Assembly: GCA_003427395.1 (NCBI GenBank)
Contig: BFEA01000695.1
Span: 90,954 to 154,953 of the forward strand
Length of the DNA: 64,000 nt
Reading direction: 5' to 3'
DNA from: Chara braunii
Taxonomy: Eukaryota > Streptophyta > Charophyceae > Charales > Characeae
How positions within the stretch are numbered: the first letter of the stretch is position 1; every line of letters starts with the position of its first letter. A model generated the notes under the pieces. It saw only the letters and a program-made list of their open reading frames with translations. It was not told where the DNA came from and searched no databases. Both the position numbers and the translations under genes were made by a program. This document shows positions 31,922 through 41,779 of this stretch, one piece after another.

Positions 31922-32945
31922 TGCGAGGAATATGAGCGGGAGCGATAGACAAAAAACCAAGTTGCAAAATCACAAAGTAGTCCAGATAGTCATGTACCAA
32001 GCAAAGAGCACAATGCACCAAGATTCCATCCAAATAACAGCAATACAATGAACTTGAGTGTCAATGCCGATGCTCTCTGGTCACACCAACACTGTATCCA
32101 ATGTCGCCCCTACTGTCTGGCGCCCGGTGCCCAGCCTACTATACTCAGCCTATTTACACGTCAAAGACCAATGTACGTGATGTCAACACCAATGCCGACC
32201 ACCAGCATACACCAGGTACGTTCTCTCTTCCTCCCCTCATCACACCTTCACCCCCACTCTCTGCATGTGCCTCCTACCCGAAGACCACCATCGCCATCAC
32301 CTGCCTGCGCCACTGCAGCCCGGCTATGGCTGCTGTGCGCCCGCTGCCTCAGCAGCGCCCCTCACCTCAGCGCCCGTGTGCATGTCCAACCAGTAGCACC
32401 CATTCTGACACAAGCACAGCAATGCAGCAGTGTGTCCGCATTGCCTGCCAAGGCCAGAATGCCCTTGCATGGGGTACACACTTTCCGCTGCTGGCTGGCC
32501 TGTCCAGGCGTGTGGAGGGCCTAGTAGCTTGCCTCTGGCCCCAAGTGTCTGAGCCGAGGCCCAGTTTCAGATACTGGCCTGGGCCTTGTGCAGTTAGGCA
32601 CGTTCAGGCAGCCATCTAGCCCCCAAGTGTTTGCACTATTCTCATTGGCTCACGGCACGTGCGACGACAATGCTGCTTCCTCATTGGCCCGTAGCCAGTC
32701 CGTGATGTGTCGGCCTCACACAGTGTGTGCCCAGGGCGCAACCACCTGAGCTCTTGACTCAACCGTACAGCGCAGCCCTTTTGCTTCTGGAATAGCCGGG
32801 AGGCTCACGTTACTCTGTAATGAACTGGCGTGCTGCAACTGTCTGAGTACCCACATATGGAAAAATGTAGAAAACAGGCGTCATGTGGATATTCAGGCCC
32901 ACCTTCACTTAGGCTTGCTAGGGGCCGCAGCCCAGAACACTTGCA
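31922..32945 (-). repeat. Probable solo LTR of the element 1 family
   Basis: Begins TGCGAGGAATATGAG and continues with AAAACCAAGTTGCAAAATCAC, a blocked but clear match to 8044 onward. GGCTATGGC, CACATATGGAAA and GATATTCAGGCCC, CCTTCACTTAGG are also shared with the element 1 LTRs. No internal region follows. The right end (TTGCA at 32945) is approximate and no clean target duplication is seen. The hairpin TATA region is not conserved here. Confidence 0.75.
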
Positions 32946-33000
32946 TTTCAGTGTGTTTCATGCTGTCTGCTATTTTCTTTGTTTGTGTCCTGGAGTGCTG

Positions 33001-33657
33001 TGGCATACTGAGTACCACACGGGGCCCTGCAGGGCCCGTCCAGGTAGGATAAGGGGTTCGGTAGGGGCCGTTCGGGCCCTGTGTCGGTTCAGAGTAGGAA
33101 GGGTGGCCCTTTTCAGGCCCCATGTCGTTTGGGCTAGGGAGTCCGGTAGGCCGGTAGGTCGGTAGGCCCGGGCGCCCGTTTTGGCACCAGACTCCGGTAG
33201 AGGCCCAGTAGGCGCCCAGGCCGAGGTAGGCCTTTTTCAAATTCGTCCTTTTTTAATTTGGGCGCCAACTTTAGGCGCCAGGCCGTTCGGGTGCGACGCT
33301 CTGGCGCCGTTCGGCATTGGTGAAGGCAGCCTCCCAGCCGGACCAGCACTATATATAGCTGGTCTGCCTAGGAGGCCGGCATTCAGTCTTCAGTCATTCA
33401 GCATCGGCACTCTCGGGAGATGCTGCAGCGGTAGTAGGTGACGATAGTAGTAGCCTTCCAGCGCTTGGCGCTGCTATGATCGTAGGATAGCGCTAAGAGG
33501 GAGGAGAGTAGCGGAGGTCAGGGGACTTACCTGGGAGCTTTCCAGCTTCGTCTTCGGTGTACCTGCAGCAAGGCGCCACCTTTCACAGGTTAGCTCTTCT
33601 TCTTCTTCTTCTTCTTCCTCACCCTCCAGCTACGCGACTTCTCAGTATCGACAGACT

Positions 33658-33708
<51 letters not shown>

Positions 33709-33726
33709 CTTTGGGATTTGACGACA
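33001..33726 (+). repeat. 5' LTR of element 4
   Basis: Matches 41073-41580 and 51685-52150. It contains a TATATATA box in the loop of the inverted repeat GACCAGC (33341-33347) / GCTGGTC (33358-33364), with outer arms GCCTCC (33329-33334) / GGAGGC (33371-33376). A (TTC)n run and an (AG)20 run (33661-33700) lie near its 3' end. Confidence 0.85.
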
Positions 33727-33728
33727 TT

Positions 33729-33740
33729 TGGATTCAGAGA
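33729..33740 (+). promoter_or_regulatory. Possible primer binding site of element 4
   Basis: TGGATTCAGAGA, two bases after a CA LTR end, matches 9 of 12 of the tRNA-Met site. The homologous sequence also follows the LTR-like block at 52150, so the LTR end itself is not certain. Confidence 0.45.
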
Positions 33741-33745
33741 TAAGC

Positions 33746-33783
33746 GGTTAACAGGGACCCCCACTTTTCAGCCCTGGTTAACC
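33746..33783. repeat. Inverted repeat directly after the element 4 primer site
   Basis: GGTTAACAGGG (33746-33756) and CCCTGGTTAACC (33772-33783) pair over 11 bp with one bulged base and a 15-base loop. Confidence 0.8.
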
Positions 33784-33976
33784 CCTTCACAACTCTGAGA
33801 TGTGCATTGGAGATCATTTTGACTGTTTCGACTAGCCCTGAAAAATCCTAAAAATCCTGAAAACTGAAATGAGTGAATTTTGCATGTTGTAAATGACCTG
33901 GCAAGTGGTCGGAAAATTGAGGCCTCCGTTAGCCGTCTCTCCTCAATCAGAGGATCTGCCCAATCAAAGAGCCAGC

Positions 33977-34008
<32 letters not shown>

Positions 34009-34597
34009 CAAATTGGTTAATCAAGTAGGAATTTGTCAACTTCCTGCAAATTTTTTTTCTTTTCTGAAGTTACAAATTCGGAATTCCGCAAATTTCGTGA
34101 ATCCGCGAAATCTGGAATTCTGCAAATTTTGCGATTCTGCAAAATCCGGAATTCCGCAAATTTCACGATTTTGCGAACTTCGGATTCCGAAATTTTTGAA
34201 ATCCCGAAATCTTCGGAAATTTCGGGTTCGGATCAGGGCATTTAGGTTAATTAGGTTAGGGAGTTCGTCACTTCCTTGGAACCTTGATTTATTCTTTTCT
34301 GAAATTCGAACCTCCATTCTACTTCGCACAAATTCTCGTTTTTTTTTCAAAATTGCATTTTTTTGGAAATTCGAAAATTTGCGAGCCTTGCCTAGATCTG
34401 ACTCGTACTCCGAAAATGCCTCTGTTATCAGATCGACAGATATTAAAAAAAAAACCAAAAAAAAAAAACAAAAAAAGAATCCTTTCTCCTTTTTTTTTTT
34501 TTTCTGTTGATTAGGACTGTGAATGGAAAGTGCAGTTTTTGCTTGCCTACCTGCGTTTCCCTCCCACCCAGCCCCTTGTCATATTTCTCGGTTTGGT

Positions 34598-34777
34598 AAG
34601 TGCCATGTCAGCATTGCCACATCAGCCGTGTCACATCAGCGGCAGTGCCACGTCAGCAGTGACACATCAGCAACAGTGCCATGTCAGCAGTGTCACATCA
34701 GCAGCAGTGCCATGTGAGCAGCAGCACCACATCCACAGTGCCACATCGAAGTGCCACGTCAGCAGTGCTCGGTCATC
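34598..34777 (+). repeat. Array of degenerate TGCCACGTCAGCAG units
   Basis: Ten or so copies of TG(C/T)CA(C/T)(G/A)TCAGC spaced 14-20 bases apart, ending just before the gag start. Perfect CACGTCA cores, which resemble bZIP (ACGT-box) sites, occur at ~34648 and ~34756. Confidence 0.8.
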
Positions 34778-36390
34778 ATGCCGGCTTCAGTTTTGGGCAT
34801 GCCAGGCCAACTGGCTGACGAGTCCATTGCCGATTTCCGCAAGCGGCTCCAAGATCAGCTCGTGCAGATGGAGGCTGAGGAACAGCGCCAAGCGGAAGCC
34901 GAGGCTGCCCGCCTACAGGCTGAAGCAGCGGCAGCAGCTGAAAAGCAGCAGCTTCAGGCCGCAGCTGACGCAGATGCCCAGGCCCGTCGCAAGCAGGCCC
35001 GAGACCTGCTGCAGCAGCACGAAGCCGCCAGCGTCGACAGGCTCAAGTTGTGGCACTTTGAACCATCCGAGGGCCATGACGACGCAACACCGGAAGAGCA
35101 ACGCAAGGAGTTTCTCTCGAAACTCGTGACTCGGTTGGTTTACAGTTGTAACCAACTGCAGTCCGAGTTAGAGAAACAACACCAGGAACTGGAGAATCTC
35201 GGATAGGCAGTGCGGAACCACAAGGATCTGCACGAGGATGCCACACGGGCACTCCATACCCGTGTTCAGGACTTGGAGCAAGCAGCAGCAAGACCCGAGG
35301 CTGGTGAACCCAGCAATGCAGTCTCAGCCCGCCAGTTGGAGCAATGACTCGACCACGTACTCGCAATGCTCGGCGACATCAACACTTTTGCCGCACCAGC
35401 CACCATCAGCGAGCAGCTCGACACCTTGAAGGTGGAGATTAAACAACTACAACAGCCGCCCGCCACCGATGGCAGCACCAGTGCATTCGCGGCAGTACAA
35501 TGCCAACGTTCCGGATCGAGAAGTTTGACGGCTATACGCTACAGGATCCAGTTATTTGGTGGCAGTCCTTTACGACGAAGAGTCGGATTCATTGGGTCCC
35601 CGACTACTTGTACATCTCGGCGTTGTACCTCAACGCCACGGGTGGATGCCAGATCTGGTTAACCACATGGCAACCATCCATGACGCCGTGGTCGCCGACC
35701 AAGATCTCATGGGAAGACCTGACGAAGGAATGGAAGAAACTGTTTATCGTCGACGTCCCGACGATTGCCATCAACCGCCTCTTCGCCATGATTCAAGGCA
35801 ATACACCAACACGCGACTGGTTCACGGAATGGCAAAAGATTGTGGCAACACCCGATCTTGACTTGCCATGTTCGCATCTGCGCCGCGAGTTCTACAATCA
35901 GTCGTGTGCCGCCTTGAGCTTGACTCTCGGTGATCGCGAAAAGTACACGACCTTCGCCAAAATCACCGACAAGGCCCGTGCAATCATCAAGACACACTGG
36001 GCAGCACCACACAGTAAATCGGTGTTACAACCGGCGTGTGTGGAGAAAGGAAAATTTGGTCAGCGTCTGCAGCCAATTGCTGCAGTCCAATCGGACGAAC
36101 TTGTGGAAGACCCCTTAGCCACCCCACCATCATGTGAGGGACATCAGGTGGCTGTTGTCCAGCCGCGAAGCAACAACAAATCCCGTGGAAAAGGGAAGCC
36201 GAAAACAACATCGCCGGCCGGAAACGGACAACCAGTACCATGGGTCAAGTTTAGCTTGACTGAGGTCGAATACAAGTTGCGCAGCCGCTATGGCTGCTGC
36301 TATTGGTGCAGCAGCACCAAGCACAAGACCTCCCTATGCCAAGATCAATCCAAGGAGGATGTTCGAACTAGAACCAGCTCGGGAAACTGA
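34778..36390 (+). pseudogene. Element 4 gag
   Basis: The start at 34778 (MPASVLGMPGQ) follows the CACGTCAGC array. Residues ~20-90 are Gln/Ala/Glu-rich coiled coil. TAG codons at 35204 and ~35346 interrupt it but the frame continues (HEDATRALHTRVQDLEQ, then MLGDINTFAAPATISEQLD). After a frameshift near 35500 the capsid-like part begins with MPTFRIEKFDGYTLQDPVIWW. It includes ISWEDLTKEWKKLF, TPTRDWFTEWQKIV and LRREFYNQSCAALS. A basic tail ends in the zinc knuckle CYWCSSTKHKTSLC, a perfect CX2CX4HX4C. This gag differs strongly from those of elements 1, 2 and 5. Confidence 0.87.
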
Positions 36391-36443
36391 GCCACGCGGG
36401 AGGTGAGGCAACTCCCCCTCTCACTCTGCCAGATTAGGACGCC

Positions 36444-37257
36444 TTGCTAGCGCCCTCCTACACATTTGGGGAGAACGAAGATGTCGCAAGTCCTCGGTAC
36501 GCTTACGAGGATTACGCTGTCCACTTGGCCCCACTGTTGGACCAGCCACTCGACATGCAAGACTCCACCACATGCAGTGTTTCATCACCATCGGCAACCG
36601 ATTCGGCAGCTTCGCCGCCAACGTTCACCGGGGACTCGACGTCATGGTCAAGACTTTGTGACGAATTTCGCTTTTCAAAACTGCAAAGGAACTCGAACCG
36701 TTGACGATCGCGGACTTCCAATGGGTGCCCCTTCCACCGACCGGTCGATTGTCGAAACCTCATTGCAACGCGCTCATGGCACAATTGTGGGAGTACTTGC
36801 AGACAGCGGCACCAACTCTGTTGATGGACACCGGAATAGAGGTTGTCAACCTTCACGACAACCTTGCGAAGATCGATCGCGAGTTCAAGACAAGACACAA
36901 CGGTACGACGACAACGACGCGCCATTGTTGTACATACGCATTCAAATCGGAGAAGCGACCTGCAACGCTTTGATCGATTGCGTAGCAACTCGCAACTATA
37001 TGAGCCAAGATTTTATGGTACGAGTTGGCCTTGGGCCACGCGTTCAGAGGAAGTCGCAGCCCACACAAGTCACGTTGGCCGACAATCACATGCACAAGTC
37101 AATCCACTGGTGCATTGGTTCTGTCCCCTTGTACTTCGCCCCGCATGCAAGTGAGGTCGTGTCCTTTGATATTTTGGACACCAAGTTCGACATGATTTTG
37201 GGCATGTCGTGGTTGCAACCCGGTGAACTCCTACCGCCGCACCGTTCACATTCGTGA
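36444..37257 (+). pseudogene. Element 4 protease region
   Basis: The frame 36466-37257 shows PLLYIRIQIGEATCNALID, then CVATRNYMSQDFMV, where DSGAT has become DCVAT and the catalytic motif is destroyed (Asp kept, Ser and Gly lost). Downstream VVSFDILDTKFDMILGMSW is the usual C-terminal protease segment. The first ~150 residues are shifted relative to another frame (36444-36704), so the N-terminal part is broken. Confidence 0.8.
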
Positions 37258-38258
37258 TTGGAACGGGGTACTAGTCTCGCGCACGGTTCCTCCACCTCAC
37301 CCTTCGATCAGCTGTCACGTGGTGTCCGCCGCGAGCATTTGAGCTTCATCACACGGAACGACGTTGAGGAGATGTGTTTGTGTCTTCTCCACACCCTCCC
37401 TTCCTTCGACAATCCATCGACGGATGCATTGACGGATTCACGCATCACCGAGCTTCTTGACACCTACGGCGACATTTTCGAAGCCCCGCACGGAGTCGTA
37501 TCGGATCGGCCAATCCGCCACGAGATCATTCTCCAGGCTGGGGTCGTACCTTTGCGTGGTTGCATCTACCGCATGAGCGAGGAAGAGTTAGTGTGCTACG
37601 GGCACAACTCGACGACCTTCTTGAGAAAGGTTGGATTTGGCCTAGGTCTTCGCCCTACGGTGCCCCCGTTCTCTTCGTCCGGAGGAGGAACAAGGACTTG
37701 CTGTTGTGCATTGACTATCGCGAGCTCAATGCGCAAACCGTCAATAACGTTGGCCCTCTTCCGTGCATCGACGACCTTCTCTAATGGCTGGGCAACGCTA
37801 AATTCTTCTCCAAGCTTGACCTCAAATCGGGATATCACAAACTCAAGATCTGGCGGGAGGACAGCTACAAGACCGCGTTTAAAACGCGATATGGGCATTT
37901 CGAATGGCTGGTTATGCCTTTCGGCCTTATGAATGCCCTGGCCACGTTCCAAGCGGCCATGACAACGGAGTTCTGACACATGCTGGGCAAATTTGTGCTC
38001 ATCTACCTCAACGATATCTTGGTGTACAGCCGGAGTCTGGACGAGCATGTGGACCAGTTGCGAACCGTCTTGGAGCGGCTACGACAAGCCAAGTACAAGG
38101 CCGACCGTGAGAAATGTGAAGTCACACGACAAGAGCACGAATACTTGGGCCATTATGTGATGTCGCAAGGCATCCGTCCGTTCGTGGACAAGATTGAGGC
38201 CATCCGCGTATGGCCCGAGCCCACCAACACCACAGATGTTCGCTCATTCATGAGGTAG
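37258..38258 (+). pseudogene. Element 4 reverse transcriptase (YLND, dead)
   Basis: Frames change at ~37560. Visible motifs are [68 protein letters not shown], stop, [39 protein letters not shown], stop, HMLGKFVLIYLNDILVYSRSL, YLGHYVMSQGI and TTDVRSFMR, stop. The polymerase motif YLDD is YLND, so an essential metal-binding Asp is Asn. Stops lie where Trp or Gln is expected. Confidence 0.88.
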
Positions 38259-38309
38259 GCAGGCTACTACCAACACTTCATCACGGGGTACTCTAGGATC
38301 GCTGCATCA

Positions 38310-38770
38310 TTGACGAGATTACAATCGCCAAAGGTGCCATTCGTATTCGACGACGAAGTGCGCCGGTTGTTCCAAGCACTCAAGACAACCATGCTCATGG
38401 CACCCATCCTTAGCATCTACGACCCCACCTTGCCAACAAGCGTGACAACCGACGCCTTCGGCTATGGCATTGGGCCAGTCTTGGAACAACACGACGACGA
38501 CGACTGACATCTCGTGGAGTACTTCAGCCACAAGGCGTCGTCCATCAATTCACTTGATGATGCAAGGAAGAACGAGCTGCTCCCGTTCCTGATGGCTCTC
38601 AAGCGATGGCGACACTTCCTCCTTGGGCAGCGTAGGTTCACATGGGTCACCGATAACAACCCGTTGACCTACTACAAGAGGCAAGACACGGTTAGCAGCA
38701 CTATCGGACGATGAATGTACTTCATCGACTAGTTTGACTTCAACATCTCGCCGACCTCTCCAAAGGCATT
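38310..38770 (+). pseudogene. Element 4 RNase H
   Basis: PILSIYDPTLPTSVTTDAF (TDAS altered to TDAF), then stop within the acidic HDDDD run, LVEYFSHKASSINSLDDARK, ELLPFLMALKRWRHFLLG and WVTDNNPLTYY. A TGA follows at 38712 (SSTIGR-stop) and a further stop within YFID-stop-FDFNISP. The second catalytic residue (E in YERE) is replaced: the equivalent is ARKNELL. Confidence 0.83.
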
Positions 38771-39550
38771 TCATTCGGGGCTACCAGTCCGATCTGGATC
38801 ACGCCACACACTATGCGCAGCTATCGCCGGATCACCCGCCGGCCAGCCGCTTTCGCATCGCCGACAGGTACTTGCTTCTCCACTTGCGAGGTACGGACTT
38901 ATTATGCGTCCCACGGGACCGTTGCCTTCGAACTCGTCTTCTCGGCGAGTACCACGACTCGCGACTCGCCGGCCACTTCGAAGTCAACTGAACGATCGAC
39001 GATGTAACTCGATATTGCAATTCGTGCGAAGTTTGCCGACGAAGCAAGCCCCACAATCGCAATCCTTGCGGCGAATTGCGCCCGTTGCCTATCCTGCGGG
39101 AACCCGACCTCTCCATTGCAATGGACGTCACCGGCCCGTTCCCCCGCGACTGCTTCGGGCACGACGACATCCTCACGGAAGCACGTACGCACGTTGTCTT
39201 CCTTGCAAGTATTACACCACGACTCCCGAGCTTGCGCGACTCTTGCACACCGACTGGATCTGGAGCCACGACGTCCCGGAAGACATTGTTAGCGATCGTG
39301 ACACTCGCTTCATGTCGACACTTCGGACTTCTCTCACGAAGGAGTTCGACACTAAAATCAAACCGACTTCGACTCGACATCCACGAACGGGCGGGAAAAG
39401 GGAGCGGGCACATCAAACCGCTCAAATGATGCGTCGTACGCTCATCCGTCTGGATTAGAAGGATTAGGTTGATCGCCTCCCCGACATCGAGTTCGCTTAC
39501 AACACTTTGTTGCATCCGGCGATCGACGTGACTCTATTTGAGTTATAGAA
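38771..39550 (+). pseudogene. Element 4 integrase, first part with first copy of the duplicated segment
   Basis: The zinc finger reads GEYHDSRLAGHFEVN, then CNSCEVCRRSK. The core gives LSIAMDVTGPFPRD (first catalytic Asp), SDRDTRFMST (second) and GGKRERAHQTAQMM (Glu). Reading requires several frame changes (38734, 38904 and 39076 frames). SLHPAI-type segments lead to AYNTLLHPAI at ~39500, followed directly by AT-rich non-coding sequence. The last part (from 39251) is repeated at 39677. Confidence 0.83.
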
Positions 39551-40102
39551 TTGTACAATTATTCTAGTAAGTAATTATCAATTCAATAAAGTACAAAAGA
39601 ATTTACATAAATTGCACCACGGTGGCTAGAAAGGTCGTATCTTCACTGATTTCCTACTCCCACGGACTGCCAACACCGGCTGGATCTGCAGCCACGACGT
39701 CCCGGAAGACATCGTCAGCGACCGTGACACTCGCTTCATGTCGGCAATTTGGACTTCTCTCGTGAAGGACTTTGACACTGAAATCAAACCGACTTCGACT
39801 CGACATCCATGAATGGGCGGGAAAACGGAGCGGGCACATCAAACCGCTCAAATGATGAGTCGTACGCTCATCCGTCTGGATCAGAAGGATTGGGTTGATC
39901 GCCTCCCCGACATCGAGTTCGCTTACAACACTTCGTTGCATCCGGCGATCGGCATGACTCTATTCGAGTTATAGAATTGTACAATTATTCTAGTAAGTAA
40001 TTATCAATTCAATAAAGTACAGAAGAATTTACATAAATTGCACCACGGTGGCTAGAAAGGTCGTATCTTCACTCATTTCCTACTCCCACGGACTGCCAAC
40101 AT
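39251..40102 (+). repeat. 426-bp tandem duplication within element 4 integrase
   Basis: Copies are 39251-39676 and 39677-40102. Each starts with the segment encoding HDVPEDIVSDRDTRF and ends with CACGGACTGCCAACA. The unit is a multiple of three. Each copy includes the same ~135-base AT-rich insert with AATAAA (from ~39543 and ~39970). The copies differ at scattered sites (AAACCGACTTCGACTC is shared). Confidence 0.9.
39543..39676. other. AT-rich insert within integrase, first copy
   Basis: Coding similarity stops abruptly after the AYNT...FEL segment. This AT-rich block with TTCAATAAAGTAC follows, ending CGGACTGCCAACA. An equivalent block is at ~39970-40098. Normal integrase sequence (YRDLLTITRINMQKAK) resumes at 40135. 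Confidence 0.65.
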
Positions 40103-41042
40103 TGACGCCCCTTGCTCTCCCGCCTCTATTCGGAAGTATCGGGACTTGTTGACTATAACCCGCATAAACATGCAAAAGGCTAAAGCGTGCATGAACAGCA
40201 AGCCAATAGGGGTTGCATGCCATGTCCTATTCGCGTCGGTGCCCTTGTTTGGGTATCCGCGGAAGAGTTTGCGCTTGAGCAGGACATCTCGTGCAAGGTA
40301 CTCCCAAATGGTTTGGACCTTGGACCGTAACATCAGCCACGGGCGATAAGCCCGACAGCCCCTCATTCGTGGTCGAGATTTCGACACATCTACCGGTCCA
40401 CCTGGTTTTTCACGCCTTAAAGTTGGCTACATATACTCCAGCTAAAAGCGACGATTTCCCGAGCCGACAATCGCAAGACCCTCCGTCGATGGATGGTCAT
40501 TAGGAAGTCGACCTCGTCATCACGGATCGCAAGTACGACAACAAGCAAAGAAAGTACAAAGCCACCTTCAAAGCATGCGATCGTGACGACACACGATGGA
40601 TTTTGCGAGCAGATTTGCAAGCATCTGCTCAGCCACGGGTGATGAGCCCGACTGCCCCTCATTCGTGGTCGAGATTTTGACGCATCTACCGGTCCACCCG
40701 TTTTTTCACGCCTCAAAGCTGGCTACATATACTCCAGCTAAAAGCGACGATTTCCCGGGCCGACAATTGCAAGACCCTTTGTCGATGGATGGTCATCAGG
40801 AAGTCGACCGCGTCATCACGGATCTCAAGTATGACAACAGGCCAAGACAGTACAAAGTCACCTTCAAAGCATGCGATCGTGATGACACACGATGGATTTT
40901 GCGAGCAGATTTGCAAGCATCCGCGCCACTGATTTACGCCCACTACGAGCGGCAACGACTAGCTAAGGACGCTTCACGACGTGCCCCTCCCACCCGAACT
41001 TCGGTCCCTCGCTCTGACAGACAGCTCCGCCCTCGCAGGTAA
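40103..41042 (+). pseudogene. Element 4 integrase C-terminus and duplicated chromodomain-like tail
   Basis: YRDLLTITRINMQKAKACMN resumes the integrase helix region. Then SFVVEISTHLPVHLVFHALKL (linker), DDFPSRQSQDPPSMDGH, and after a TAG at 40502 a chromodomain-like YKATFKACDRDDTRWILRAD. The block is then repeated in the ORF 40596-41042: SFVVEILTHLPVHPFFHASKL, MDGHQEVDRVITDLKYD, QYKVTFKACDRDDTRWILRAD and LIYAHYERQRL, ending RQLRPRR. The second copy is open to a natural-looking stop just before the polypurine tract. Confidence 0.85.
40334..40925 (+). repeat. 296-bp tandem duplication of linker and chromodomain-like tail
   Basis: Copies start at 40334 and 40630 with CAGCCACGGG and end GATTTGCAAGCATC. 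The unit length is not a multiple of three, so the two copies are in different frames. Confidence 0.92.
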
Positions 41043-41055
41043 GCTCGGTCTTTTA

Positions 41056-41072
41056 GGGTGGTGGGGGGGAAT
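41056..41072 (+). promoter_or_regulatory. Polypurine tract of element 4
   Basis: TAGGGTGGTGGGGGGGA lies immediately before the 3' LTR. Confidence 0.85.
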
Positions 41073-41779
41073 GGCATATTGAGTACCACACCCCTAGAAG
41101 GCCCGACCTGGTAGGATAAGGGGTTTGGTAGGGGCCTTTCGGGCCCTGTGTCGGTTCAGAGTAGGAAGGGGCCCTTTTCAGGCCCCATGTCGTTTGGCCT
41201 AGGGAGTCCAGTAGGTCGGTAGGCCCAGTAGGTAGGCCCTTGCACCTGTTTTGGCGCCAAACTCTAGTAGACGCCTAGTAGGCGCCCAGACCGAGGTAGG
41301 CCTTTTTCAAATTCGGCCTTTTCGAATTTGGGCGCCAACTTTAGGCGCCAGACCGTTTGGGCGCCACGCCCTGGTGCCGTTTGGCATTGGTGAAGGCAGC
41401 CTCCCAGCCGGACCAGCACTATATATAGCTGGTCCCCCTAGGAGGCTGGCACTCGCCTTCAGGCATTCAACGGTGGCACCCTTCGGAGATGCTGCAGCCG
41501 TAGTAGGTGACGATAGGAGTAGTATTCCAGCACTGGGCGCTGCTAGGATCGTAGGATAGCGCTAAGAGGGAGAAGAGTGACGCCACGGCCTGGCCCCTTT
41601 CGACGTTGGTGAAGGCAGCCTCCCAGCCGGACCAGCACTCTATATAGCTGGTCCGCGTAGGAGGCTGGCATTCAGTCTTCAGGCATTGCTGCAGCCGTAG
41701 TAGGTGACGATAGGAGTAGTCTTCCAGCACTGGGCGCTACTAGGATCGTAGGATAGTGCTAAGAGGGAGGAGAGTGACT
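41073..41779 (+). repeat. 3' LTR of element 4, partial and internally duplicated
   Basis: Matches the 5' LTR to about 41580. It then repeats its own promoter segment (GGTGAAGGCAGCC to GAGAGTGAC): 41389-41580 and 41608-41779. Both repeats have GGACCAGC/GCTGGTCC around a TATA box (41410-41435 and 41629-41654). The LTR stops at 41779, where element 5 begins. Confidence 0.85.

Larger units (their letters stand above)
33001..41779 (+). mobile_element. Ty3/gypsy LTR retrotransposon, element 4
   Basis: The 5' LTR begins at 33001 (TGGCATACTGAG) and the 3' LTR at 41073 (TGGCATATTGAG). The polypurine run TAGGGTGGTGGGGGGGA lies directly before the latter. Between them are gag with a perfect zinc knuckle, protease, RT, RNase H, integrase and chromodomain, all broken by stops and frameshifts. 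The protease reads DCVAT and the RT YLND, so both active sites are lost. The 3' LTR is rearranged (internal duplication) and interrupted by element 5; matching LTR sequence resumes at 51685-52150. Integrase and tail segments are tandemly duplicated. Confidence 0.9.
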
